Of a stretch of 64,000 bases of DNA, positions 34,901 through 45,387 are shown piece by piece. Position 1 is the stretch's first letter. Each line of letters opens with the position of its first letter. The translations under genes were made by a program, and so were the position numbers. The stretch is from Mesorhizobium sp. B4-1-3 (GTDB taxonomy: Bacteria; Pseudomonadota; Alphaproteobacteria; Rhizobiales; Rhizobiaceae). The stretch spans positions 1-64,000 of the forward strand of contig NZ_VFTG01000015.1 of the NCBI RefSeq assembly GCF_006439355.1. The letters are read 5' to 3'. A model generated the notes under the pieces. That model saw nothing but the letters and a program-made list of their open reading frames with translations. It did no database searches and was not told the origin of the DNA.

Positions 34901-35416
34901 GTCGCCAGGAATCTCTTCAAGCTGATGGCGATCAAGGATGAATATGAGGTGGCGCGACTCTACACCGACGGCACCTTCGCCGCCGACCTCGCCAAGCAGT
35001 TCCAGAGCTACGACAAGCTCGAATTCCACCTCGCGCCGCCGGTCCTCGGCCGCCGCGGCAATGACGGCAAGCCCCGGAAATCGAGCTTCGGCCCGTGGAT
35101 GATGAAGGGCTTCCGGCTGCTGGCGGCGATGAAGGGCCTGCGCGGAACCACCTTCGATCTTTTCGGCTACACGGCCGAGCGGCGCATGGAGCGGCAGTCG
35201 CTGCGAGACTACGAGGCCGACCTCGACCTTATCGCCGCAGCACTTGCGCCGGGCAGGGTGGAGGCCGCCACCGCTCTAGCCTCGGTGCCGGCGCTGATCC
35301 GCGGCTACGGCCATGTCCGGCAGGCTAGCGCCGCGAAGGCGGCCGGCGAGCGTGCGCGGCTAATCGAACGTCTCGCCCAGGCTCCGGCGGAGCCGGCGCT
35401 GCGCGCGGCGGAGTGA
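31943..35416 (+). CDS. Indolepyruvate ferredoxin oxidoreductase, fused single-chain type
   Basis: A 1157-residue thiamine-diphosphate enzyme that oxidatively decarboxylates aryl 2-oxo acids to acyl-CoA with ferredoxin. Domains in order: a pyrimidine-binding domain (about 20-240, with FVSGYRGSPLGGLD), a TPP/Mg-binding domain (about 430-590, with FCSGCPHNSSTKVPDG and MGGEGAQWVGQAP), a cysteine-rich cluster region near 633-675 (CEGCGDCGVQSNC and later Cys), and a C-terminal gamma-type domain (about 710-910, with GVGGTGVVTVGAVLG). In archaea and anaerobes these are separate IorA/IorB chains; the long fused form is common in aerobic proteobacteria. It is monocistronic here and suggests breakdown of aromatic amino acids. 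Confidence 0.93.
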   Translation: MTLHDVALDDKFDLGKERVFLSGAQAVVRMLLMQRERDRRAGLNTAGFVSGYRGSPLGGLDMQLWRAKKQLAQADIVFQPGLNEELAATACWGSQQAELLGEGTHDGVFSVWYGKGPGVDRSGDVFRHANLAGSSKHGGVLALMGDDHMAESSTNAHATEFLFVDTMVPILNPAGVQEIIDYGLYGFAMSRFAGTWAAMKCVKDNIESTASVDASIERLNIVIPEFDMPPGGLNIRHEIDMLGQEERLHEYKRAAASAFIHANGLNRIVYSGGRNPKLGVITIGKSYLDVRQALEDIGIDEAAANRIGIRLFKVGCPWPLDFQHIAEFARGLDTIVVVEEKRSLIEVQLRENLYGTAVQPMIVGKKDERGDWLFPAKGALDPNEIAIALGERILRTIGPSEEIAARVAKLRQFQAMLSDTVDIGSRTPFFCSGCPHNSSTKVPDGSLAAAGIGCHFMALWMDRNTVGFTAMGGEGAQWVGQAPFSKRDHIFQNLGDGTYNHSGVLAIRFALSSGANITYKILYNDAVAMTGGQPHEGGLTVDMIARQVRAEGVDRIAVVTDEPDKYAGKADFPAGITIHHRDDLDLVQRELRDVKGVSVLIYDQTCAAEKRRRRKRGTFPDPDKRVFINELVCEGCGDCGVQSNCVSIQPVETEFGRKRRIDQSSCNKDFSCLNGFCPSFVTVHGGKIRKAEGIAGKADPLDGVPAPAEFRMGNQGWAGIIDGVGGTGVVTVGAVLGMAAHLEGKGCGMIDMAGLAQKGGSVFTHVRIAPTPEDIHAIRVSAGKADLVLGCDLVVSGAKKVLGAVREGHTIFLANTAEIMPGEFTRSADFSLPVERLKKAIRAAAGDDKAHFFDATRTATALFGNSLGANMFMLGFAFQHGGLPLSAEAVEKAIELNGEAVAMNIAAFRWGRRAAHQPDFVRDLVAQTGKPVSKPAETLDDVIARRVAFLTAYQNAAYARRYADRVVALRTAEAKAVPGSTAVTEAVARNLFKLMAIKDEYEVARLYTDGTFAADLAKQFQSYDKLEFHLAPPVLGRRGNDGKPRKSSFGPWMMKGFRLLAAMKGLRGTTFDLFGYTAERRMERQSLRDYEADLDLIAAALAPGRVEAATALASVPALIRGYGHVRQASAAKAAGERARLIERLAQAPAEPALRAAE

Positions 35417-35566
35417 ACGCGCCGGCGCGTCGATGGCGCGCCAACTCGCCCTAAGTTTCCGGGTCTGTCGCGCATATCGCAACCCTCTGCAACCGTGGCC
35501 GAGCGCCGTTCTAAGCCTTTCTTAAGGCCGGTGTGGCATGAAAAGGCGTAGTGTTGGGCCAACGGC

Positions 35567-37882
35567 ATGGGTAGAACAAAGACCGAGAACATCCCGGCGG
35601 ATGTTTATATCCAGTTTGTGCGGTCGTTGTTCGACAACGCGCACATGCTGGTGATCGGTGGCGTTTGCTATTGGATACTCGGCTTCATGATCTATTGGCG
35701 GACGCATGATCCGCTGTTTCTGGCCTTTTCATTCGGCCTGCTCTCCATCAGCCTTTTTCGTTACGCCGGCATACGCGGCTTCCTGAAGGCAGGCGGCACC
35801 ATAGCCAATGTCGAAGAGGCCCGGCGGTGGGAGCGCAACTACATCCTCAAGGGTAGCCTGCAGGGCCTGGGCCTGGGTTCGCTGTGCTTCATATCGATCT
35901 ACGTCTATCCCGATCCCTTCGCCGAGCTGGCCGCGACGTCGCTGACGATCGCGACCCTGGTCACGGTTGTCGGCCGCAATTACGGCTCCCCGCAGATGGT
36001 GCGGATTTTCTCCGTGACCTTCATCGGCCCGGCGGCGCTCGGGCTCCTGCTGCGCATGGATTTCCCGTCCGTCCTGCTCGGCCTGATGATCATCCCGCTG
36101 ACATTCATCACCATCAACAGCGCCGACCATGTCCGCAACGTGCTCTTCTCCGCCGTCATCGGCCATAAGCAGGCCAGGAACCTGACGCGCCGGTTCGACC
36201 GCGCGCTCAACACCATGTCGCATGGCCTGGTCATGCTGGGCCCCGACGGGCGCGTCGCGGTGGCCAATGCCGAGGCCGCCCGCCTGATGTCGCTGAAATC
36301 GGGTGACGCCTTGCTCGGACGCTCTATCCACGGTCTTCTGATGCGCGGCGTCGCCGGCGGCATGCTGGCGCCGAAAGACTGCCGCTACATCGAGGCGCAA
36401 CTGACGCGCGCCCTGCGCGAAGGCCGCGACCGCAAGGTGCTGGTTTCCCTCGCCAACGGCCAGCATTACGAATTCTCCGCCCGCGAAGGCAGCCAGGAAC
36501 TGGGCGTCATCACCTTCGAGGACGTGACGGCGCGCGTCGAGGCGGAGGAAAAGATCCGCTTCATGGCGCGCTACGACAATCTGACCGGCCTGCCCAACCG
36601 CGCCTATTTCCACGAGCTGGTCGGCGAGGCCATGGCCTCCGGCGACCAGGATCGGCTCTGCGGCCTCGCGGTGCTCGATCTCGACGACTTCAAGAGCGTC
36701 AACGACACGCTCGGTCATCCGGTCGGCGACGGGTTGATCTATGCCGTGGCCGAGCGCCTCGCGGCGATTGCCGGACCCGGCATCACCGTCAGTCGTTTCG
36801 GCGGCGACGAGTTCATGGTCTTCTTCGACCGCGTCGAGGACGAGAGCCATCTCAGCACCCTGCTCGACCAGATCTTCGCGGACCTGCAGGGCGAGGTGGA
36901 CGTCGCCGGCCACGGCTTGCGCATCCAGGCCAGCGGCGGCGCGGTGCTTTCCAAGGTCAAGGACACTGACGCGGACGCCATGATCGTCAAGGCGGACCTT
37001 GCCCTCTACAAGGCCAAGGAGCTCGGCAAGAACAGCTGGCGGCTGTTCGAGGCGGCCATGGATGCCGCTTTCCGCAACCGCCAGCTGATGAAGGCCGATC
37101 TGCGCAATGCGGTGCAGGCCAAGGACTTGCGCGTGGTCTATCAGCCCATCGTGGCCGTCAGCACCATGCGCATCGCCAGTTGCGAGGCGCTCTGCCGCTG
37201 GGACCATCCCGATCTAGGCCCGATCTCGCCCAGCGTCTTCATTCCGCTTGCCGAGGAGATGGGCATCGTTTCCGACATCAGCACCCTCGTGCTCGAAGCA
37301 GCCTGCGCCGAATGCGCCAAATGGCCGGCCCAGACCAGCGTGTCGGTCAACCTGTCGGCCAAGGATTTCCGCAATCGCGACATCGTCCAGAAGGTCAGGG
37401 ACGCCTTGGCCAAGTCGGGCCTGGCGGCGCACCGGCTCGAAATAGAGGTTACCGAGACCGCGCTGCTCGACGACAAGTCGCTGACGCGCGAGTCGATCGA
37501 GGAACTGAAGGCGCTCGGCGCGCGCATCGCGCTTGACGATTTCGGCACCGGCTATTCCAGCCTGAGCTATCTCCACAAGCTGCCGCTCGACAAAATCAAG
37601 ATCGACCGCTCCTTCCTGGTCGATGTCAACCAGAACCGGCAGTCGCTCGATCTTCTGAAGGGCATTGTCGGCCTGTCGCGGACGTTGGGCCTTTCCGTCA
37701 CCATCGAAGGGGTCGAGACCTTCGAGCAGCTGAAGACGCTGGTTCATCTGGTCAAGCCGGACTTCGTGCAGGGTTTTCTCTTCGGCGCTGCGCTCAGCGC
37801 GTCGGGCATTGAGACGATGTCGAGCGTCACATGGCCATTTGCCGCGGACCTGCATATTGCCGGCAAACGGACAGCCAGCTGA
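35567..37882 (+). CDS. Membrane GGDEF-EAL protein (putative c-di-GMP cyclase/phosphodiesterase)
   Basis: A 771-residue protein. About five transmembrane helices fill residues 25-190, a PAS-like domain covers about 205-320 (LNTMSHGLVMLGPDGRV), then GGDEF (motif GGDEF at about 411-415, preceded by DNLTGLPNRAYF) and EAL (EAL at about 539, DDFGTGYSSLSYL and EGVET later). Both active-site motifs are intact, so either c-di-GMP synthesis or breakdown is possible. The inhibitory RxxD site normally five residues before GGDEF is absent (GPGI instead), so product inhibition may be weak. It is followed, after 317 bases, by the FeeM-like acyl synthase. Confidence 0.94.
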   Translation: MGRTKTENIPADVYIQFVRSLFDNAHMLVIGGVCYWILGFMIYWRTHDPLFLAFSFGLLSISLFRYAGIRGFLKAGGTIANVEEARRWERNYILKGSLQGLGLGSLCFISIYVYPDPFAELAATSLTIATLVTVVGRNYGSPQMVRIFSVTFIGPAALGLLLRMDFPSVLLGLMIIPLTFITINSADHVRNVLFSAVIGHKQARNLTRRFDRALNTMSHGLVMLGPDGRVAVANAEAARLMSLKSGDALLGRSIHGLLMRGVAGGMLAPKDCRYIEAQLTRALREGRDRKVLVSLANGQHYEFSAREGSQELGVITFEDVTARVEAEEKIRFMARYDNLTGLPNRAYFHELVGEAMASGDQDRLCGLAVLDLDDFKSVNDTLGHPVGDGLIYAVAERLAAIAGPGITVSRFGGDEFMVFFDRVEDESHLSTLLDQIFADLQGEVDVAGHGLRIQASGGAVLSKVKDTDADAMIVKADLALYKAKELGKNSWRLFEAAMDAAFRNRQLMKADLRNAVQAKDLRVVYQPIVAVSTMRIASCEALCRWDHPDLGPISPSVFIPLAEEMGIVSDISTLVLEAACAECAKWPAQTSVSVNLSAKDFRNRDIVQKVRDALAKSGLAAHRLEIEVTETALLDDKSLTRESIEELKALGARIALDDFGTGYSSLSYLHKLPLDKIKIDRSFLVDVNQNRQSLDLLKGIVGLSRTLGLSVTIEGVETFEQLKTLVHLVKPDFVQGFLFGAALSASGIETMSSVTWPFAADLHIAGKRTAS

Positions 37883-38199
37883 ACGGGCTTAAACGGCCTC
37901 GGCTTCGGTGTGATATACTCCGCATTTCCAGTTCGCGGTGACGAAGGTGACTTGCGCAAGTCTAAACCCGCCACGTCTCGATATTTTCAAACCTTGAACT
38001 TGAGATGATCCAAGTGATCGCCGGGAGGTCGTGTCAGACAGCCGTCAGCGTCGAGCTTAGCCGTTTTGTTATGCAGGTTCGGCGAAAATCTGCCCAACCA
38101 TTAACGTTAACAAGCGGTAAATCAGCAATATCGAATTTTCAGCTTGTGTCTCATTTCAACTCGAATAGCCTAATTGCAGGCGGAATTCGAGGATCGGCA
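37883..38199. other. Gene-free region upstream of the FeeM-like gene, with two palindromes
   Basis: 317 bases without a gene. It holds a perfect 14-base palindrome GACTTGCGCAAGTC at 37949-37962 and a perfect 10-base palindrome TTAACGTTAA at 38101-38110. Both could be operators for the acyl synthase gene, whose ATG is at 38200 after a GAGG ribosome site. AT content rises toward 38100-38180, the likely promoter. Confidence 0.6.
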
Positions 38200-38961
38200 A
38201 TGGATGCAGTGAGGAAGAGTGCGTCGGCTGACGCCAGCGCGAGGATGGACTCCGCGCTCAACCGGTCGATGATGCAATTACTGGATCACGTCGAATATCG
38301 TCTCATCACCGGTGGCGAAGATCTCGAGGCGATCTACCGGCTCCGCTACAACTCCTATCTGCGCTCAGGTATGTGTGGCCCGATCGCCAGCGGCATGTTC
38401 GAGGACCGTTGGGATAACCTGCCCAATTCCTACAGGTTCGGCGTCTATTGTTACGGTGAATTGGTCAGCACGCTGCGCTTTCACTATATTTCCAGCGAGC
38501 AGCCATACTCGCCTTCGATCGACGCCTATCCCGAAGTCCTGCTCCCGCGCCTAGCCCGCGGCGAAACCTTCATCGACGGGACCCGCTTCGCAACCGATCC
38601 CGACAGCGCGCCGGCGCCCGGCGTGCTGCCGTTCCTGACGCTCAGGATCGCCATGGTCGCCTCCTGTTACTTCGGCCAGGACTCGGTGCTAACCCCCGTC
38701 AAGCTCGAGCATTCCGCCTTCTACGCGCGGTTCTTCAATGCTGTGCAGAGGAGCGAGGCCAAGCAATTTCCGGGGGTTCTTGCCCCGATCGCGCTGTTCG
38801 AAATTCCGGCCGGCGAGAACATGCGCCTGACGCTCGAGCGGCTGCCGTTTTTCAAGTCGACGCCGCTGGAACAGCGGCTGATGTTCGGCAATCCGGCCAT
38901 CAACCGGTTGACGCCCCTCACGATCGTGCCGACGGCGAAATACTATCGCGCCGCCGCCTGA
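38200..38961 (+). CDS. FeeM/LuxI-like N-acyl amino acid synthase (GNAT fold)
   Basis: A 253-residue acyltransferase of the N-acyl amino acid synthase group. These are related to LuxI-type autoinducer synthases and use acyl-ACP. Visible signature residues are IYRLRYNSYL near 50, an acidic EDRWD, GELVSTLRFH near 90 (the conserved Arg), and DGTRFATD near 128, in the order seen in LuxI. The N-terminal 25 residues are polar. The start at 38200 is fixed by GAGG upstream. No LuxR gene lies nearby, and the partner substrate (an amino acid, perhaps) is unknown. Neighbouring c-di-GMP enzyme and palindromes suggest a signalling setting. Confidence 0.82.
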   Translation: MDAVRKSASADASARMDSALNRSMMQLLDHVEYRLITGGEDLEAIYRLRYNSYLRSGMCGPIASGMFEDRWDNLPNSYRFGVYCYGELVSTLRFHYISSEQPYSPSIDAYPEVLLPRLARGETFIDGTRFATDPDSAPAPGVLPFLTLRIAMVASCYFGQDSVLTPVKLEHSAFYARFFNAVQRSEAKQFPGVLAPIALFEIPAGENMRLTLERLPFFKSTPLEQRLMFGNPAINRLTPLTIVPTAKYYRAAA

Positions 38962-39051
38962 ATGCGCGCCATGAACCTTTCGCCGGCTGCGCCGTTATCC
39001 GGTCCGCAGCCCGCCTGACGGCGATTGCCCGTCAAAAGAAAGGATTCCCGC

Positions 39052-39201
39052 ATGACCATCCACTCGCTCGCGCTGACGCCACTGATCTCGCTGATCGCAG
39101 GCGTGCTGATCCTGGTGATGCCGCGGCTCCTCAACTACATCGTCGCGCTGTACCTGATCGTTGTCGGCCTGCTCGGCCTCTTCCCCCATCTCGCCGGCTG
39201 A
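39052..39201 (+). CDS. Small DUF3096 membrane protein
   Basis: A 49-residue protein with two hydrophobic stretches (LTPLISLIAGVLILVMP and YIVALYLIVVGLLGLFP) and little else, matching the DUF3096 family of short alphaproteobacterial membrane proteins. AAAGGA precedes the ATG. It is too short for most length cut-offs. Function unknown. Confidence 0.8.
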   Translation: MTIHSLALTPLISLIAGVLILVMPRLLNYIVALYLIVVGLLGLFPHLAG

Positions 39202-39348
39202 AATCCCCTCGCCGCGCCGACGAAGGCAAGGCGTTCGATTTCAACTTTCGTTTGAGGCTCTTGTCGCTGGCCGTGCGGCAATAGCGCCATTGCTCTTGGT
39301 TCGGCTTTTCGCTATGTGCCTCACAGGCATTTTCGAAGGGGTACTTCC

Positions 39349-39573
39349 ATGGCTGATCACTCGCCGACCGGTCCTGTCGAGCTTGGCGCGCAGATGGACT
39401 ATGCCGAGCACGACCGTACCTACAAGGCTTTTCTCGGCCTTGCCAAATACGGCTCGCTGGTCTGCGCCGCCATCCTCATCGCTATGGCCTTCGGCTTCTT
39501 CGTCGGCGGCTTCTTCTCGGCGACCATCCTGTTCATCCTGATCTTGGCCGTCGGCACTCTCATTCTGCGGTAG
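39349..39573 (+). CDS. aa3-type cytochrome c oxidase subunit IV
   Basis: A 74-residue protein with a soluble N-terminus (MDYAEHDRTYKAFLGLAKYG) and one long hydrophobic C-terminal region that can form one or two helices. This is the pattern of the bacterial aa3-oxidase subunit IV (COX4_pro_2) family. AAGGGG precedes the ATG at 39349. It lies just before pntAA, a recurrent position in Rhizobiales, so its link to the oxidase versus the transhydrogenase is open. Confidence 0.85.
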   Translation: MADHSPTGPVELGAQMDYAEHDRTYKAFLGLAKYGSLVCAAILIAMAFGFFVGGFFSATILFILILAVGTLILR

Positions 39574-39658
39574 ATTTCCCAGCCAATTGCACTCGACGTC
39601 ACCGGACGTCCCGGCCGACGCCTTGCGCAATCAAGGTTCCAGCCGAAAGGATCATCCG

Positions 39659-40912
39659 GTGGGACAAATAGTATTCATCCCTCGTGAGGTTGACCCGAAC
39701 GAGCCGCGCGTCGCGGCCTCGCCGGAGACGGTCAAGCGCTTGGCGGGTCTCGGCTTCGACGTGATCGTCGAGAAGGGCGCCGGCCTCGGTTCCCGCATCC
39801 CCGACCAGGATTTCGCTGCTACCGGCGGCACCATCGGAGCGGCGGCCGACGCCAAGAAGGCCGATGTCGTGCTGAAAGTGCGCCGTCCGACGGATGCGGA
39901 GCTGAAGGGCTACAAGTCGGGCGCCGCCGTCATCGCCATCATGGATCCCTACGGCAACGATGCCGCGGTGGCCGCGATGGCCAAGGCTGGCATCACCGCC
40001 TTCTCGATGGAGTTCATGCCGCGCATCACCCGCGCGCAGGTCATGGACGTGCTTTCCTCGCAGGCCAATCTCGCCGGCTACCAGGCGGTGATCGACGCGG
40101 CGGCCGAATATGACCGCGCGCTGCCGATGATGATGACGGCGGCCGGCACCGTGCCGGCGGCCAAAACCTTTATCATGGGTGTCGGCGTCGCCGGCCTGCA
40201 GGCAATCGCCACGGCGCGCCGCCTCGGCGCGGTCGTCACTGCCACCGACGTTCGCCCGGCGGTTAAGGAGCAGGTGCAGTCGCTCGGCGCCAAGTTCCTG
40301 GCGGTCGAGGATGAGGAGTTCAAGGCGGCCGAGACTGCCGGCGGCTACGCCAAGGAGATGTCGAAGGAATATCAGGCCAAACAGGCGGCGCTGACTGCCG
40401 AGCACATCGCCAAGCAGGACATCGTGATCACCACCGCGCTGATCCCCGGTCGCCCGGCGCCGAAGCTGGTGTCGGCCGCCATGGTCGCCTCGATGAAACC
40501 TGGCTCGGTGATCGTCGATCTTGCGGTCGAGCGCGGCGGCAATGTCGAGGGCGCGGTGCCCGGCAAGGTCGTGACCACCGAGAACGGCGTCAAAATCGTC
40601 GGCCATCTCAACGTGCCCGGTCGTGTCGCGGCCTCGGCCTCGCTGCTCTACGCCAAGAACCTCTATGCCTTTCTCGAGACGATGGTCGACAAGGCGGCGA
40701 AACAGCTTTCGATCAAGCGCGACGACGAGTTGGTCAAGGCGACCATGCTGACCGATGGCGGCAAGGTCGTGCATCCCAATTTCGCCAAGGCGGCGGAACA
40801 GCCGCGCACCGAGCCGGCGGCCATTCCGGCGACGATCATGGTTGCCGATGCCGCCGACGCGAAGCCGGCGGCAAAGAAGAAGTCCGCAGCCAAGCCTAAG
40901 GGAACCGCGTGA
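39659..40912 (+). CDS. pntAA: Proton-translocating NAD(P) transhydrogenase subunit alpha part 1
   Basis: A 417-residue NAD(H)-binding component (dI) of transhydrogenase. It has the alanine dehydrogenase-like start IPREVDPNEPRVAASPETV, the mobile-loop region, GVGVAGLQAIATARRLGA (nucleotide binding, near residue 170) and the RPAVKEQVQSLGAKF segment. A GTG at 39659 after AAAGGA is the start; the frame is open upstream to 39587 without family sequence. The C-terminus is Lys/Ala-rich. Its TGA overlaps the next ATG (TGATG). The enzyme makes NADPH from NADH using the proton gradient. Confidence 0.95.
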   Translation: MGQIVFIPREVDPNEPRVAASPETVKRLAGLGFDVIVEKGAGLGSRIPDQDFAATGGTIGAAADAKKADVVLKVRRPTDAELKGYKSGAAVIAIMDPYGNDAAVAAMAKAGITAFSMEFMPRITRAQVMDVLSSQANLAGYQAVIDAAAEYDRALPMMMTAAGTVPAAKTFIMGVGVAGLQAIATARRLGAVVTATDVRPAVKEQVQSLGAKFLAVEDEEFKAAETAGGYAKEMSKEYQAKQAALTAEHIAKQDIVITTALIPGRPAPKLVSAAMVASMKPGSVIVDLAVERGGNVEGAVPGKVVTTENGVKIVGHLNVPGRVAASASLLYAKNLYAFLETMVDKAAKQLSIKRDDELVKATMLTDGGKVVHPNFAKAAEQPRTEPAAIPATIMVADAADAKPAAKKKSAAKPKGTA

Positions 40913-41337
40913 TGGACGCCTTGCAGAAAGCTCTCGATCAGCTCGATCAGGCGACCGCCGCCGTACGGCTCGCGGTGCAGGATCTCGCCAACAATGCGCC
41001 GGGCGCGGCCGATGCCGCCGGCGGCGCGGCGCACGCGCTCTCGGGCGGCGCCATCGATCCCTTCGTCTTCCGCTTCGCCATCTTCGTGCTGGCGATCTTC
41101 GTCGGCTATTATGTCGTCTGGTCGGTGACGCCGGCGCTGCACACGCCGCTGATGGCCGTCACCAATGCAATCTCTTCCGTGATCGTCGTCGGCGCGCTGC
41201 TCGCGGTCGGCATCGCGGCTTCCGGCCTTGCGGCGGGCTTCGGCTTCGTCGCCCTGGTGCTGGTCTCGGTCAACATCTTCGGCGGCTTCCTGGTGACCCA
41301 GCGCATGCTTGCCATGTACAAGAAGAAGGAAAAGTGA
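40912..41337 (+). CDS. pntAB: Transhydrogenase subunit alpha part 2 (small membrane subunit)
   Basis: A 141-residue protein with an N-terminal soluble helix (LQKALDQLDQATAAVRLAVQDLANNA) and three or four transmembrane helices: it forms the alpha part of the proton channel domain (dII). Typical is the TPALHTPLMAVTNAISSVIVVGAL segment. The ATG overlaps the pntAA stop, and pntB starts two bases after its stop. The three-gene split of the enzyme is the alphaproteobacterial form. Confidence 0.95.
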   Translation: MDALQKALDQLDQATAAVRLAVQDLANNAPGAADAAGGAAHALSGGAIDPFVFRFAIFVLAIFVGYYVVWSVTPALHTPLMAVTNAISSVIVVGALLAVGIAASGLAAGFGFVALVLVSVNIFGGFLVTQRMLAMYKKKEK

Positions 41338-41338
41338 C

Positions 41339-42736
41339 GTGACCGTCAATCTCGCTTCCTTCCTCTATCTCGTCTCCGGCATCCTGTTCATCCTGGCGCT
41401 GCGCGGCCTATCGCATCCGACCACCAGCCGCCAGGGCAACCTCTACGGCATGATCGGCATGGCGATCGCCATCGCGACCACGCTGGCGCTGGCGACCCCC
41501 TCGGCCGGCCGTTTCGGCCTGATCGTGCTCGGCCTCGCCATCGGCGGCGGCATCGGCGCGGTCACCGCGCGCCGCATCGCCATGACCTCGATGCCGCAAT
41601 TGGTCGCCGCCTTCCACTCGCTCGTCGGCTTCGCCGCCGTCATGGTGGCCGCCGCCGCCATCTATGCGCCGGAAAGCTTCGGCATCGGCACGGCGGGCGA
41701 CATCCACGCCCAGGCGCTGGTCGAGATGAGCCTTGGCGTCGCCATCGGCGCCATCACCTTCACGGGCTCTGTTATCGCCTTCCTGAAGCTCGACGGCCGC
41801 ATGTCCGGCAAGCCGATCATGATCGGCGGCCGCCATGTCATCAACATCGCCCTCGGCGTCGCCCTGGTGGTGCTGATCGTGCTGCTCGTGACCACCGAGT
41901 CCAAACTTGTCTTCTGGCTCATCGTCGCCGCCTCGCTGGTGCTCGGCGTGCTCTTGATCATCCCGATCGGCGGCGCCGACATGCCGGTCGTGGTGTCGAT
42001 GCTGAATTCCTATTCGGGCTGGGCTGCGGCGGCGCTTGGCTTCACGCTCGGCAATCTGGCGCTGATCATCACCGGCGCGCTGGTCGGCTCGTCGGGCGCG
42101 ATCCTTTCCTATATCATGTGCAAGGGTATGAACCGGAGCTTCATCTCGGTCATCCTCGGCGGTTTCGGCGGCGAGACGGCCGCGGCTGCCGACGACGGCA
42201 TCGAGCGCACCGTCAAGCAGGGCTCGGCCGATGACGCGGCCTATCTGATGATGAACGCCCAGAAGGTCATCATTGTGCCCGGCTACGGCATGGCCGTCGC
42301 CCAGGCGCAGCACGCGCTGCGCGAGATGGCCGACAAGCTCAAGGCCGCCGGCGTCGAGGTGAAATACGCCATCCACCCGGTCGCCGGCCGCATGCCCGGC
42401 CACATGAACGTGTTGCTCGCCGAGGCCAACGTGCCCTACGACGAGGTGTTCGAGCTGGAGGACATCAACTCGGAATTCGCGCAGGCCGATGTCGCCTATG
42501 TCATCGGCGCCAACGACGTGACCAACCCGTCCGCGCGCGATGACAAGTCCTCGCCGATCTACGGCATGCCGATCCTCGATGTCGACAAGGCCCGCACCTG
42601 CCTCTTCGTCAAGCGCTCGCTCGGCTCCGGTTATGCCGGCATCGACAACACGCTGTTCTACAAGGATGGCACCATGATGCTGCTCGGCGACGCCAAGAAG
42701 ATGACCGAGGAAATCGTCAAGGCGATGGACCACTGA
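41339..42736 (+). CDS. pntB: Transhydrogenase subunit beta
   Basis: A 465-residue protein: nine or so transmembrane helices of the proton channel (about 1-260) and a C-terminal NADP(H)-binding dIII domain. dIII features are VIIVPGYGMAVAQAQHALREMAD near 303, HPVAGRMPGHMNVLLAEANVPYD, and GANDVTNPSARDD with RSLGSGYAGIDN near the end. A GTG at 41339 is used; GTG codons start two of the three pnt genes. A strong terminator follows. Confidence 0.96.
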   Translation: MTVNLASFLYLVSGILFILALRGLSHPTTSRQGNLYGMIGMAIAIATTLALATPSAGRFGLIVLGLAIGGGIGAVTARRIAMTSMPQLVAAFHSLVGFAAVMVAAAAIYAPESFGIGTAGDIHAQALVEMSLGVAIGAITFTGSVIAFLKLDGRMSGKPIMIGGRHVINIALGVALVVLIVLLVTTESKLVFWLIVAASLVLGVLLIIPIGGADMPVVVSMLNSYSGWAAAALGFTLGNLALIITGALVGSSGAILSYIMCKGMNRSFISVILGGFGGETAAAADDGIERTVKQGSADDAAYLMMNAQKVIIVPGYGMAVAQAQHALREMADKLKAAGVEVKYAIHPVAGRMPGHMNVLLAEANVPYDEVFELEDINSEFAQADVAYVIGANDVTNPSARDDKSSPIYGMPILDVDKARTCLFVKRSLGSGYAGIDNTLFYKDGTMMLLGDAKKMTEEIVKAMDH

Positions 42737-42745
42737 TCCGGCCGT

Positions 42746-42798
42746 AGTTCCTGCAATGAAAAAGCCCGCTGGACGCGGGCTTTTTCATTGCAGGAACT
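42746..42798. terminator. Bidirectional terminator between pntB and gyrB
   Basis: Perfect 24-base inverted repeat (42746-42769 and 42775-42798) around a five-base loop. The core is GCCCGC-tggac-GCGGGC with A-runs before and T-runs after, so it works as a rho-independent terminator in both directions. The arms extend through AATGAAAAA/TTTTTCATT. Confidence 0.93.
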
Positions 42799-42803
42799 GT
42801 CGG

Positions 42804-42908
42804 CTAGAGCAATTCCAGGAAAAGTGTGAGCGGTTTTCCGTGCGGAATTGCGTTAAAACAAAGAGATAGAGCGGTTCGCCGTTTCCGTGAAACGGTGAAA
42901 CGCTCTAG
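42804..42908. repeat. Dispersed intergenic repeat, family A, full copy
   Basis: About 105 bases with terminal inverted repeats CTAGAGC (42804-42810) and GCTCTAG (42902-42908). Internal blocks are AATTCCAGGAAAAGTGTGAG, CGGTTTTCCGTGCGGAATTGCG, AAAGAGATAGAGCGGTTCGC and CGTTTCCGTGAAACGGTGAAACG. The same blocks occur in whole or part at 23009-23042, 31705-31741, 51141-51235 and 57206-57267, always outside genes. Confidence 0.88.
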
Positions 42909-42915
42909 GTCGCGC

Positions 42916-45387
<2,472 letters not shown>

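Noticed and set aside
33317..35029. 570-codon open frame on the minus strand inside the indolepyruvate oxidoreductase gene
   Set aside because: Antisense shadow with low-complexity composition; the plus-strand gene has full domain structure.
38101..38120. CtrA site upstream of the FeeM-like gene
   Set aside because: TTAACGTTAAC is present, but the spacing of TTAA half-sites is not seven bases, and the downstream TAAA is imperfect.
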